The translations under genes were made by a program, and so were the position numbers. This document shows, in pieces, positions 38,817 through 48,594 of a stretch of DNA of 64,000 nucleotides. Where the stretch lies: assembly GCA_022820625.1 (NCBI GenBank), contig JAJEFE010000090.1, positions 1-64,000 of the forward strand. Reading direction: 5' to 3'. The notes under the pieces were generated by a model that saw only the letters and a list, made by a program, of their open reading frames with translations, was not told where the DNA came from and did no database searches. Positions within the stretch are counted from its first letter, which is position 1; each line of letters starts with the position of its first letter. This DNA is from Gammaproteobacteria bacterium (GTDB lineage: Bacteria > Pseudomonadota > Gammaproteobacteria > Steroidobacterales > Rariloculaceae).

Positions 38817-40649
38817 TCAGTGCCGGCTCATGGTCCGGTCCACATGCGCCTCAAGCACCGGCAGGGGCATGGCGCCGCTGCCGAGGACCGCTGCGTGGAA
38901 GTTGCGGATGTCGAACGCTTCACCCAGTTTCGCCTCCTGCGCGGCGCGAATCTCCCGGATCTTCTCGAGCCCCAGCTTGTAGGCCAGCGCCTGGGCCGGC
39001 ATGTCGGTGGAGTAGCGCAGGGTCTCCGTGGCGGTCTCCTCCTCGCTCGAGAAGGTATTCGCCAGCATGTAGGCCATCGCCTTCTCCCGCGGCCAGCCGA
39101 AGTGGTTCATGCCGGTATCCACCACCAGGCGGTTGGCGATGAAGGCATCGAAGAGCAGCCAGCCGTAGCGCTCGTAGGGATCGTCCAGAATGCCCATCTC
39201 CAGGGCGAGGCTCGCGGCGTAGTTGGCCCAGCCTTCGGTAAAGGCGGCATAGAACAGCGACGATAGCTTGCGCAGTTCCGTACTCGCCTCGCTCTCCCGC
39301 TGCAGGGCGATGTGGAAATGGTGGCCGGGAACCAGTTCGTGGAAGATGAGCGGCCCGGTCCAGACCATGGGGCGGCTTTCCAGTTTAGAGCCGTTGTAGC
39401 GGTAGTTGCCCCGCGGGCTTGCCGGGCTCGGTGGCTGATAGAAGCCGAAGGTCATGCCCGGCTCCGCTGCCGGGTCGAGGCGCTTGACCCCGTAGGGCGC
39501 CTCGGGCAGCACGGAAAAGTAGTCCGGGATGTGCGGTTCCACTTCGCGGATGTAGGCCATGTAGCGCTCCTCCACCTCTTCGGGGGTCTTTGCGTAGAGG
39601 CGGGGGTCCTCGCGCATGCGGTCGTGAAACTCCTCCGCGGTGCCCTCGAATTCCAGTTCGTCCCGGATCGCCTGCATCTGTTGCTGTATGTCCGCCATGT
39701 AGGCGAGTCCGCGCTCGTGGATGTCCTCGGGGTCGAGGTCCATCGTGGTCTCCTGGCGGATGGCGAACCGGTAGGCCGCCGGGCCGCCCGGGTACTGGCC
39801 GAGGCCCACCGCTTCCGGCGCACGAGCGGCATAGTCATCGCCCATGTAGTCGAGTAGCGCATCGATGGACGGGATAACCTGCTCGGAGACGACCGACTCG
39901 ATGCCCGCGCTCAGGGCAGCCTGTTGCTCGGCGGTAAGCCCCGAAAGCCGCTCGGGAGCAACCGCCGCCAGGTTGCCGATGCCCGCGCGCAACGCCTCGA
40001 ACACCGTCCTGGCCCCGGGGATGGCGGGCTTCGGCAGCAGGATGCCCCGTTCTTCCTGGCCTTTGAGCCGGGTCAGGTCATCGGTTACGTAACGGGCGAG
40101 ATCGCGCAGCAGGCCCAGGTAGGCTTCGCCATCCGCTTCCGTTTCGAAGCGGTAGGTCCCCAGCGCCGACGGCAGCACCGAACTGAAGACGGTCCCAGCA
40201 GCATAGGGCGTGACGTTGAACTTGTGCCAGAAATGGGCCGGGTATTCGGTGGCGGATTGCAGCACGCTTTCCAGGATCGCGTAGGTGATCCGGTCGTCGT
40301 GGCTGAGCCGCGACGCGTCGATGGCTTGCAAATCCTCGAGCGCAGCCCCAGCGCTCGCCGCCTCGGCTTCGACGTAGGCGAAGCTGTTGTCCCCCAGCGA
40401 CTCGATGCGCCGCCCTTCGAGCAGTTGCAGATAGGGCGAGGCATCGACCATTTTCGCCATGGTGCGGTCGGCGATGGCCAGCAGGGCGGCCGAACCGCGC
40501 TCCACGGCCACCGAATCGGGAGCCGTGCCTTCCGGCGCCGCCTGCGACCCGGCATCCGGCGCATCGCCCGTCTCCGCACAACCCGTCAGCACGAGGGCCC
40601 CCAGTATCGCCAGCGCCACCAGCGCATGGCTTCGCAGCAAATCAGTCAT
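38817..40649 (-). CDS. DUF885-family protein, predicted lipoprotein
   Basis: LVLTGCAETG lipobox; YYVGDDY-like propeptide region; FHELVPGHHFHIALQ; FTEGWANYAASLALEMG. Confidence 0.9.
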   Translation of the reverse strand: MTDLLRSHALVALAILGALVLTGCAETGDAPDAGSQAAPEGTAPDSVAVERGSAALLAIADRTMAKMVDASPYLQLLEGRRIESLGDNSFAYVEAEAASAGAALEDLQAIDASRLSHDDRITYAILESVLQSATEYPAHFWHKFNVTPYAAGTVFSSVLPSALGTYRFETEADGEAYLGLLRDLARYVTDDLTRLKGQEERGILLPKPAIPGARTVFEALRAGIGNLAAVAPERLSGLTAEQQAALSAGIESVVSEQVIPSIDALLDYMGDDYAARAPEAVGLGQYPGGPAAYRFAIRQETTMDLDPEDIHERGLAYMADIQQQMQAIRDELEFEGTAEEFHDRMREDPRLYAKTPEEVEERYMAYIREVEPHIPDYFSVLPEAPYGVKRLDPAAEPGMTFGFYQPPSPASPRGNYRYNGSKLESRPMVWTGPLIFHELVPGHHFHIALQRESEASTELRKLSSLFYAAFTEGWANYAASLALEMGILDDPYERYGWLLFDAFIANRLVVDTGMNHFGWPREKAMAYMLANTFSSEEETATETLRYSTDMPAQALAYKLGLEKIREIRAAQEAKLGEAFDIRNFHAAVLGSGAMPLPVLEAHVDRTMSRH

Positions 40650-40724
40650 TGTTCCTCCAGCCTACTTCCGTGAGCAGTAATCGTCAGCGCAACGCCCGTG
40701 TCCGGGGTGCGACAAGGCAGTCCC

Positions 40725-40742
40725 GACACCGGTCGCGGTGTC
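40725..40742 (-). terminator. Candidate hairpin after TonB receptor gene
   Basis: GACACCG-GTCG-CGGTGTC 7-bp stem, 4-nt loop; no clear U tract. Confidence 0.3.
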
Positions 40743-40793
40743 AGAATGGGTGGACGCAGTGCCGGCCGGCGAACCCCAACCGGAAGGCCGCGA

Positions 40794-42905
40794 TCAGAAG
40801 CCCAGCCGCAGGTTCAATCCTACCGTGCGCGGCCGCAGGCGGGTCGCCAAGTCCTCGAAACCGGGCTGAATGGCGCCGCCGGTGACCTTGCCGTCCTCGT
40901 CGAACAGGTTGTTCACGAAGGCGTAGACGCCCCAGTGATCCCCCTCCACGCCCGTGCGTACCGAACCCTGGGTGATCTTATCGCTCTCGGTGGTCACCGA
41001 GCCGAAGTTCAGGCTCCGCTCCGTGGTGTGGTCGAGGCGCAGATAGACGGTGCCCTGCAGGCCGCTTGAGCCGAGCGCCCGGCGGTACGATGCCGAAGCG
41101 GACACCGTCCACTCGGGGAACAACTGCACCCGCTGCCCGTCGGCGACCACCACGCCGCCGACATCGGTCACGGTCTCGCCGTACTTGGAGTCGCTGTAAC
41201 TCCCGTTCAACGTCAACTCAAGCCCCTCCACGGGCGCGACGGTGAGGCCGAAATCGATGCCTTTGGCCTTGACCTTGCCGGCGTTGGTGATGGCGCCGAG
41301 CGCCGCCGGAATCACGCTGATCACCGTCTGCAGGTTGTCCCAGTCGATGAGGTAGCCCGCCGTCTCGACGACCACGCGCCCGTCCGCCAGCCGGGCCTTG
41401 GCGCCGATCTCGTAGCTCCAGGCCGTCTCCGGTTCCGCGCCGTTGCCGATGTCGATGCCCACTTGCTCGGCGATGAACAGCGAGATGCCCGGCTGCAGAA
41501 AGCCGCTGCGGAACCCCTTGGCGACGTTGCCATAGATCAGCCAGTCGTCGTTCGGCCGCCAGCCGAGGTTGAATTTCGGGTTGGTGGTGGAGTACTTCTC
41601 CTCGAACTCGACGGTCTCGATGATGGGCATGAAGGTCGTGAGGTCGAAGCCGGCGAGCACGGTGTCGCTGCGGTCGCGGGTATCGTCGAAATAGCGCAGG
41701 CCCACTGTCGCATCGAGCGTGTCGGTGATCGAGTAGGTGACTTCGCTGAACACCGCCCAGGATTCGCCGGTGGTATCCTGGGTGGACGGCGGAAAAGGCG
41801 GCACCTCGAAGGCGAAGGCGGTGCTGAGATCCCGGTAGTAAACCCCCGCGGTCACGTGCCAGGGGCCGAGATCGTTGGTGCTCAGCCGCAATTCCTGGGC
41901 GATGGTGTCCGCCGTGCGTATGATGTCGAACGACCCTACCCTCACCTGTTCGAAGTCGAACCACGAGGTCGAACTGACGATGTCGAACCATTGCGTGCTG
42001 ATCGTGAGAATGGCACTGGCCAGTTCGTATTCCTGGTCCGTCGGGTTCAACACGCCAGGCGCGATGGCATTGCCGTAGTTGCCTGCGTCGTCGCCGTTGT
42101 TCGGGGTGCCGATGGCATTGTCGTAACTGGAGACCCCAACAACCAGATCGATGTTGTCGGTCGGTGCGAAGCGGAGCTTGGCGCGCAGCGTCTCGACCTC
42201 CCGGTCGTTAACCATTTCCTCTCCGGACTGGGGCTCGTTCAGCCAGCCGTCGTAGGTTTCCGTGGTGGCCACGAGGCGCATGGCCAGCCGGTCGTCGAGG
42301 AGCGGCACGTTCACCGCGGCCTTGACCCCGTAGTTGTCGCCGCCGCCCCGGCTGCCGGAACCGAACACGTCCACCTTGCCCTGAATCTCGTTGAAGACCG
42401 GGTCGTTGGTGATGATGCGCACCGTGCCGCCCAGCGAACTGGCGCCGTACAGGGTGCCCTGCGGACCGCGCAGCACCTCGATGCGGTCGAGGTCGAAGGT
42501 GCGCACATCGGGAACCTGGGACAGGCCGAGGAAACTGAAAGGCACCTCGTCGAGGTAGTAGCCCACCGCCCCGTCGCCGTAGAACGAGGACATGCCGCGG
42601 ATGTAGATCTGGGTATCGCCGGTGCCGGTGTCTACTATGGTCGTGCCCGGCGCGCCGAGCAGGAAATCGGCCAGTTGGTGCGCGCCCATGTCCTCGAGAA
42701 AGTCCCCGTCGAACGCGCTCACCGCGATCGGCGCCCGCAGCAGCGACTGTTCGCGCCGCAACGCCGTGACGACGACCTCCTCGAGGCTGGTGACGGGCTG
42801 GTCGTCGGTGGCCGCCGCGCCCTCCTCGGCAAGTGCGGCGGGCATGGATGCGGTGAACGGCAATGCCGTCAGCACGGAGAGTAGAGCGGTCTTTCGCAAT
42901 GTCAT
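40794..42905 (-). CDS. TonB-dependent receptor
   Basis: Signal peptide; SLEEVVVTALRREQSLLRAPIAVSAFDG (TonB box/plug), IYIRGMSS, VLRGPQGTLYGASSLGGTVRIITNDP; C-terminal VGLNLRLGF. Confidence 0.95.
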   Translation of the reverse strand: MTLRKTALLSVLTALPFTASMPAALAEEGAAATDDQPVTSLEEVVVTALRREQSLLRAPIAVSAFDGDFLEDMGAHQLADFLLGAPGTTIVDTGTGDTQIYIRGMSSFYGDGAVGYYLDEVPFSFLGLSQVPDVRTFDLDRIEVLRGPQGTLYGASSLGGTVRIITNDPVFNEIQGKVDVFGSGSRGGGDNYGVKAAVNVPLLDDRLAMRLVATTETYDGWLNEPQSGEEMVNDREVETLRAKLRFAPTDNIDLVVGVSSYDNAIGTPNNGDDAGNYGNAIAPGVLNPTDQEYELASAILTISTQWFDIVSSTSWFDFEQVRVGSFDIIRTADTIAQELRLSTNDLGPWHVTAGVYYRDLSTAFAFEVPPFPPSTQDTTGESWAVFSEVTYSITDTLDATVGLRYFDDTRDRSDTVLAGFDLTTFMPIIETVEFEEKYSTTNPKFNLGWRPNDDWLIYGNVAKGFRSGFLQPGISLFIAEQVGIDIGNGAEPETAWSYEIGAKARLADGRVVVETAGYLIDWDNLQTVISVIPAALGAITNAGKVKAKGIDFGLTVAPVEGLELTLNGSYSDSKYGETVTDVGGVVVADGQRVQLFPEWTVSASASYRRALGSSGLQGTVYLRLDHTTERSLNFGSVTTESDKITQGSVRTGVEGDHWGVYAFVNNLFDEDGKVTGGAIQPGFEDLATRLRPRTVGLNLRLGF

Positions 42906-42942
42906 GCTTCCTTCCTCCTTCGAAATTGCATAAAATCCCACC

Positions 42943-42955
42943 GTATACGCTATAC
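42943..42955. promoter_or_regulatory. Candidate operator GTATA-CGC-TATAC in divergent promoter region
   Basis: Perfect 5-bp inverted repeat, 3-nt spacer, 38 nt upstream of the TonB receptor start. Confidence 0.4.
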
Positions 42956-42969
42956 AAGCCGCATTTCCG

Positions 42970-42984
42970 CCCCCCCCCCCCCCC
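42970..42984. repeat. 15-C homopolymer tract between divergent TonB receptor and MFS genes
   Basis: Direct reading of the sequence: uninterrupted run of 15 C. Confidence 0.95.
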
Positions 42985-43039
42985 AATGCGTGAGTACCCC
43001 GTGCTGCGGACCAACCGATGCCGCTGCGTCCAAAGGTCC

Positions 43040-44332
43040 ATGACTGAAGCAACGAACCAGCCGTCCGCCGTCCAGCCGAAGATGGCGGTGTCCGGCGGAT
43101 ACCGGAACTACGTGCTGTTCATGCTGGCCGTGGTGGCCTTCTTCAACTACCTCGACCGCATGGTGCTGTCGATGCTGGTGGAGCCCATCAAGGCGGACCT
43201 CGGCTTCAGCGACGGGCAACTCGGCCTGCTCACCGGCTTCGCCTTCGCGCTCTTCTACGCCACCTTCGGCATTCCCATCGCCCGGCTGGCCGATACTCGG
43301 TCGCGGGTGACGATCCTGTCGGTGTGCATGGCGCTGTGGAGCGCCATGACCGCCGTCTGCGGGCTGGCGCAGAACTTTGCGCACATGCTGCTCGCCCGCG
43401 TGGGCGTCGGCGTCGGCGAAGCCGGCTGCGTGCCGTCAAGCCACAGCCTGCTGACCGACTACGTGCCCGCCGAGAAGCGGGCGCTGGCGCTGGGCATCTT
43501 TCAGACCGGCGGGGCCATCGGCATCATGGTCGGGCTGATCGCCGCCGGCTGGCTGGCCGACCAGTACGGATGGCGCGCCGCCTTCTTCATTGTCGGCATT
43601 CCGGGCGTCGTGCTGGCCATCGTCGCCAAGCTCACGGTCAAGGATCCGCCCCGGGGCAACTTCTCCCCGGCGCCGGAACCCGGGGCGCAGTCGTTCAAGG
43701 CGGCGGTTTTCGGTCTTTTCCGCCGCAGAACCTTTGTCCACATCGTGATTGCTTATTCCCTGGGGCTGTTCGGCGTGTACGGCATCGGCCAGTGGATTCC
43801 CGCCTTCTTCGTGCGGGTGCATGAGATGACGCTCACCGAGGTGGGCTGGGGCGTCGGCATCGCGAGCGGACTGGGCGGAGCGGTCGGCACTTTTCTCGGC
43901 TCCGTGCTCGCGCCGCGCTACATCACCCGGGACCGCCGCTGGGAGGTCTGGTGGCCAGCCTGGGCGTACCTGTTCTGCATACCCGTTTATGCGGTCGCCT
44001 TCATCACCGACAACATCGCGTTCGCCCTTGCGCTGGTCTTCGTCAGTTCGCTGGTGGCCGGTTCAAGCGTCCCGCCGGGCATGGCCAGCGTGCAGTCGGT
44101 GGCGGAACCGCACCAGCGGGCCACGGCGGTGGCCATCGTGATGTTCTGCTCCGCCATCCTCGGCCAAGGCCTCGGACCCACGGCCATCGGCTTCACCTCC
44201 GACTTCCTCACGCCCACCCTCGGCAGCGACGGGCTGCGCTGGGCGCTGGTGATGTCGCTGGCGCTGTTCGCCTGGTCCTGGGCGCACTTCATGATCGCGG
44301 CGCGAACGGTCGAGCGGGACCGAATCTCTTAG
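43040..44332 (+). CDS. MFS transporter
   Basis: NYLDRMVLSMLVEPIKADLGFSDGQLGLLTGFAFALFYATFGIPIARLADTRSR and further transmembrane helices. Confidence 0.93.
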   Translation: MTEATNQPSAVQPKMAVSGGYRNYVLFMLAVVAFFNYLDRMVLSMLVEPIKADLGFSDGQLGLLTGFAFALFYATFGIPIARLADTRSRVTILSVCMALWSAMTAVCGLAQNFAHMLLARVGVGVGEAGCVPSSHSLLTDYVPAEKRALALGIFQTGGAIGIMVGLIAAGWLADQYGWRAAFFIVGIPGVVLAIVAKLTVKDPPRGNFSPAPEPGAQSFKAAVFGLFRRRTFVHIVIAYSLGLFGVYGIGQWIPAFFVRVHEMTLTEVGWGVGIASGLGGAVGTFLGSVLAPRYITRDRRWEVWWPAWAYLFCIPVYAVAFITDNIAFALALVFVSSLVAGSSVPPGMASVQSVAEPHQRATAVAIVMFCSAILGQGLGPTAIGFTSDFLTPTLGSDGLRWALVMSLALFAWSWAHFMIAARTVERDRIS

Positions 44333-44372
44333 GGCCTGGTAACAGGCCCCAACCGCCGCTCCCTGAAGAGAA

Positions 44373-45542
44373 TCAGCCGCAGACCGCTTCGAACACCCGC
44401 ATGAAGTTCTCGCCCAGGATGCCGGCGATCTGCTCGTCGTCGTAACCGCGGGCGACCAGGCCCCGGGTGATGTTCGGCATGTCCCGGTAGTCCTCGAAGC
44501 CGCGCAGCGTTTGGGTGGTGGAGACGTTGTCCTCCGGGCGGAAGCCGATTTCATCGACGATGGCACCGAGGGTCGCTTCTATGATGTCCTCGGGCGCCTG
44601 CATCGGCCAGTCGGTGCCGATGCCGACGTGCTGCCAACCGATGCGCTCGTTGATGTAGTCGATGTGGTCGAGCACCGCCTCCACGGTCGCCTCCGGGTCC
44701 GCGGAGAGGAAAAAGGGCACCGTGACCACGCCGACCAGGCCGCCGGTTGCCGCAATGGCATCGAGCTCCTCGTCGCTCTTGCCCCGGGCGTGGCCGTAAA
44801 CGCCCTGGGCGCAGGTGTGGTTGGCGAGCACCGGGGTTTGCGAGGCGCGGCAACCGTCCAAGGTGGTCTGCCTGCCGCAATGGGAGGTGTCCACGACGAT
44901 GCCGAGTTCGTTGCAGCGCTCCACCACCTGCTGGCCGTAGCGGGACAGGCCGGCATCCGTGGGCTCGGTGCAGCCGGCCCCGACGTAGTCCTGGCGGTTG
45001 TAGGTGAGCATCAGCACCCGCAAGCCCTCGTCGTAGGCGCGGTTCACGTCGTCGAGGTCCTGGGAGAGGCCATACACCGGCTGGCAATAGCCGTACATGG
45101 CAACCGCGCCCTCCGCTTTGGCGGCGCGGACCTGGGCGGCGGTGGTGCATTTGCGCAGCCAGCCCAGGCTCCACAGGAGATCCACCATCTCTTCGTACCC
45201 GCTCGACGCCTCGATGACGTGCGGCGCGCCCATGAGCACCCCAAAGACGCCGAGATCCACGCCGCTCTGCCGCCACCAGCGGCGAATCTCGTCGGATTGC
45301 CCGGTGGCCGCCAGGCGGTAGGGCGCGGCGATCGCCTGGCCGACGCCGGACAGGCCCTCGCCCACATCGCCGAGCGCCTGCTTCAGGAGCCGGGGATCGT
45401 AGGTCTTGAAGATGTTGGCGCCGCCCGGATGCTGATGCACCAGGTCGGCGATTAAGCACTCCTCGTGCAGCCGAGCGGCGCGCGCCTCCTGTTCGTCATC
45501 CAGGCCGAAGTCCCATTGTCCGGGTAGCGCTTGGTCAGTCAT
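44373..45542 (-). CDS. M19 membrane dipeptidase-like protein
   Basis: [66 protein letters not shown]; internal ATG 45542 preferred. Confidence 0.87.
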   Translation of the reverse strand: MTDQALPGQWDFGLDDEQEARAARLHEECLIADLVHQHPGGANIFKTYDPRLLKQALGDVGEGLSGVGQAIAAPYRLAATGQSDEIRRWWRQSGVDLGVFGVLMGAPHVIEASSGYEEMVDLLWSLGWLRKCTTAAQVRAAKAEGAVAMYGYCQPVYGLSQDLDDVNRAYDEGLRVLMLTYNRQDYVGAGCTEPTDAGLSRYGQQVVERCNELGIVVDTSHCGRQTTLDGCRASQTPVLANHTCAQGVYGHARGKSDEELDAIAATGGLVGVVTVPFFLSADPEATVEAVLDHIDYINERIGWQHVGIGTDWPMQAPEDIIEATLGAIVDEIGFRPEDNVSTTQTLRGFEDYRDMPNITRGLVARGYDDEQIAGILGENFMRVFEAVCG

Positions 45543-48039
45543 GATCGTCTCCTTGGTCATCGCGCATTCGATAGGCTGGCGGCTCCTGCCCGTGCAGGTG
45601 CTCCACGAAGTAGTTCCACATGCGCCGCAGGAAATGCCGGCCCTCGAGGCCGTGTGCACGATTGGGCGCGTAGACCATGTCGAAGTCCTTGTCGAGCTCG
45701 ATGAGGCGGTGTACCAGTTGCAGGGTCGTGGCCGGCAGCACGTTTTCGTCGAGCTCGCCCAGCATGATGAGCAGCTTGCCCTTCAGGTTCTCCGCCTGGA
45801 TCAGGCTATCGTTGTCGCGGTAGTTCACCGGCGTTTCCGTCGAATCGTCGTAGTAGCGGGTTTCGTTGGCGTAGAGCGCCTGGCCGTGGAACGCCTCCCA
45901 GTGGTAGTCCGGGTACATGTTGTGCAGCGAGCCCACCCCGACGTTGGAGATGCCGACCTTGAAGAAGTCCGGAAACTCCCACATGGCGCGGAAGGCCGTG
46001 AAGCCGCCGTAGGAGGCGCCGTGGATGCCCACCCGGTCGATGTCCATCCAGGGGCGTTCGGCGGCAAGCTGGCGGATGGCGGCGACATGGTCGTCGAGGC
46101 CGATCCGGTTGAGGTTTTTCCAGGAGTGATGGGAGAAATCGCGCGAGCGGTAGGTTGTGCCCCGTGCATCCACCGACACCACCGCGAACCCCAGTTCGGT
46201 GAGCGACATCTGCGGCGTCTTGCCCGGAACGGGTTTCAGCGCCTGACTGAAGTTGCGCGGCACCACCGCGGTGAGCGGGCTCGCGAACTGGGAATCGATG
46301 ACCGGGTAGCGGGCTTCCGGGTCGAAGTCCGCCGGCTTGTGGAGCACGCCGTACAGGTCGGTGACGCCATCGGCGGCCTTCACAACCACTTCCTCGAGGT
46401 CGCGCCAGCCGGCTTCGTAGAGCCCCGTGGCATCCGCCGCCTCGAACTCGGCCACCAAGCTGGCATCGGCGGTTCTGCGAATGACGCTTCGGGTCGGCAC
46501 CGTGGGGCGGGAGTGGCTGTACGCCACGTAGTCTCCGCTCGGCGAGACCGGGGGCCGGGCGGAGGCGCCGTCGAAGGCGAGCACGTCGTTGTAGGGGGAG
46601 GCGATGAGATGGTCGCCGTGCTCCGGTGTGAGCAGGAGGAGCCCCTTCCCGTCGAAGCCGACCCGGTAGAGGTAGCGGTAGTAGGGATTGCCGGGTTCCC
46701 GGCCGCTGCCGGTGAAGTAGATGAGCTGGCGCTCCGCATCGACGTCGATGATGTCCCGCACCAGCCAGTCGCCGCCGGTGATACGGTTCTTCAGCTCCCC
46801 GGTGGCGCCGTCGTACAAGTACAGGTGTCCCCAGCCGTCGCGCATGGAGAACCAGATGACCTCCGCGCCGTCTCCCACCACCTCGACGTTCGGCGGGTTG
46901 TAGGAGGTGGAATTGGTGTCGAAGCGGGGCGTCGCGTGTTCCTCGATCACCACCCGGGGCTTGCCGGTGGCCAGGTCGATCTCGAACAGGTAGGCGCCGC
47001 TCAGGTTGTCCGCCCAGGCGAGCGCCCGCAGCAGCCTGCCGTCCTCGCTCCACCAGACCTTGCGCAGCGCCGTCATGTCCTGGTGCAGGTGGAACAGCTT
47101 CTCGTAAGGCAGGTCCAGAGACACTTGAGTGCCCTCGGCGACATCGATGACGGACCAGGTCAGGAGCGCCGGCTTTTCACCGGTGAGGGGAATCCGCGGC
47201 AGGTAGACCTTCGGCCGGTGCGTGCCGTCGTCGGGGGCCGTCTCGACGAAGGGGTAGACGGCGACATGACGGTCGTCGAGGCGCGTGGCGAGCACTTTCT
47301 TTGAATCGGGCGACCATTCGGTTTCCATCGGCACCTGCCGTTCCCCGGAGCGCGATCGCGGAATGTAGGACGCCTTCCAGTTGCCGTAGTAGAGCCCGTA
47401 GCCGTTGTTCGGTTCGCCGTCGTCGGTCAGCGCGGTCCGCTCGCCGGTCGCAAGATCGAGCAGGTGCAGGTTGGCCGCCTCGGTGTAGACGGCCAGCCGC
47501 TCGTCGGGGGAGACGAGCAGCCCGGGTTCCGGCAGGGGTTCGTCCCCCGGCACGCAACCGACCGGTTCGGTGAGCGTGCAGCGCACCGGCTTTTCGTCGA
47601 TGGCGAACGCGATGGCCCCGCGGCCCTCTTCGAAGCTGAACTCGGTGAACGGCAGCTTGTGTGCATCGATTTGGGCACCGGCTTCGGCATTGGCATCGGC
47701 TTCGGCCGCTTCATCGTCGGAGTCGGCTAGGCCCGACGCCACCAGCGCCTCGGCAACCGCCGCATGGTCGAAAGCCGCGCGTTTCTTCCCAGTGGCCGCA
47801 TCCACCTCGGTGAATGCATGCCCCTGCCCTGTCTCCCGCAGGTACCAGAAGCGGTCTTCCTCACCGATCCAGTACACCTCGGGCAACAGGTTCCTGACGC
47901 GGGGGTTGGTGGTCGCATCGAACGGAACCACCCAACGTTCCGCCCGCGCATAGTCCTTGGCGGTGATCTCCGCCAGAACGCCAGCCGCTGCACCGAGCGC
48001 AGCCAATCCAACGGCAAGCCTGATGAAAACGACTCTCAT
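45535..48039 (-). CDS. S9-family prolyl oligopeptidase/DPP-like peptidase
   Basis: Signal peptide; VGIHGASYGGFTAFRAMWE; LGELDENVLPATTLQ; PNRAHGLEG. Confidence 0.9.
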   Translation of the reverse strand: MRVVFIRLAVGLAALGAAAGVLAEITAKDYARAERWVVPFDATTNPRVRNLLPEVYWIGEEDRFWYLRETGQGHAFTEVDAATGKKRAAFDHAAVAEALVASGLADSDDEAAEADANAEAGAQIDAHKLPFTEFSFEEGRGAIAFAIDEKPVRCTLTEPVGCVPGDEPLPEPGLLVSPDERLAVYTEAANLHLLDLATGERTALTDDGEPNNGYGLYYGNWKASYIPRSRSGERQVPMETEWSPDSKKVLATRLDDRHVAVYPFVETAPDDGTHRPKVYLPRIPLTGEKPALLTWSVIDVAEGTQVSLDLPYEKLFHLHQDMTALRKVWWSEDGRLLRALAWADNLSGAYLFEIDLATGKPRVVIEEHATPRFDTNSTSYNPPNVEVVGDGAEVIWFSMRDGWGHLYLYDGATGELKNRITGGDWLVRDIIDVDAERQLIYFTGSGREPGNPYYRYLYRVGFDGKGLLLLTPEHGDHLIASPYNDVLAFDGASARPPVSPSGDYVAYSHSRPTVPTRSVIRRTADASLVAEFEAADATGLYEAGWRDLEEVVVKAADGVTDLYGVLHKPADFDPEARYPVIDSQFASPLTAVVPRNFSQALKPVPGKTPQMSLTELGFAVVSVDARGTTYRSRDFSHHSWKNLNRIGLDDHVAAIRQLAAERPWMDIDRVGIHGASYGGFTAFRAMWEFPDFFKVGISNVGVGSLHNMYPDYHWEAFHGQALYANETRYYDDSTETPVNYRDNDSLIQAENLKGKLLIMLGELDENVLPATTLQLVHRLIELDKDFDMVYAPNRAHGLEGRHFLRRMWNYFVEHLHGQEPPAYRMRDDQGDDHD

Positions 48040-48228
48040 AAGGAACGCTGTACCCGCATGAATTGACTCTCTCAGCACTTGGACGCAGCAAGTGAAGCCA
48101 TCCCCAATCGGGGTAGTGGTTCAGTTTGACTTTCGCTTGGCCGGGGTAGGCATGGGCATGAGGAACCCGTCCGGGGCGCGGAGGTAGGGGAGCGCCTCAA
48201 TTTTGCCCAAGATCAGCCGTTGATTCCT

Positions 48229-48246
48229 TGTAGCTAAATGGCTACA
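48229..48246. promoter_or_regulatory. Candidate toxin-antitoxin operator
   Basis: TGTAGC-TAAATG-GCTACA inverted repeat just upstream of the toxin start. Confidence 0.45.
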
Positions 48247-48255
48247 GTGCGGGCA

Positions 48256-48594
48256 ATGATCAAGGTTGCGAGATACATTGGAAGCGATGGCTCGGACGGA
48301 TTCGGTTCATGGTTCAAGAGGCAGGATTCGGAGGTGCGCGCGAGGGTGCAGACTCGCCTGGATCGGGTGGAGTTGGGCAACTTCGGCGACCATCGTGCGG
48401 TTGGCTTTGGAGTCTTCGAGCTTCGCATTCATCACGGCCCGGGATACCGTGTGTACTACGGGCGGGATGGGGATGAGCTTGTGATCCTGTTGGCCGGCGG
48501 GGCGAAGAAACGGCAACAGCGCGACGTCGATAGAGCGGTTGAAAACTGGAATGCCTACAAGCGGGAGAAAAGAAATGCCAATCAAGGATCATAA
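48256..48594 (+). CDS. RelE/HigB-type (addiction module killer) toxin
   Basis: FGSWFKRQDSEVRARVQTRLDRVELGNFGDHRAVGFGVFELRIHHGPGYRVYYGRDGDELVILLAGGAKKRQQRDVDRA. Confidence 0.9.
   Translation: MIKVARYIGSDGSDGFGSWFKRQDSEVRARVQTRLDRVELGNFGDHRAVGFGVFELRIHHGPGYRVYYGRDGDELVILLAGGAKKRQQRDVDRAVENWNAYKREKRNANQGS

Noticed and set aside
42906-43052. TonB receptor ORF extended through the G/C tract (GGGGGG segment)
   Set aside because: Signal peptide starts at 42905; the upstream frame is merely open through the homopolymer.
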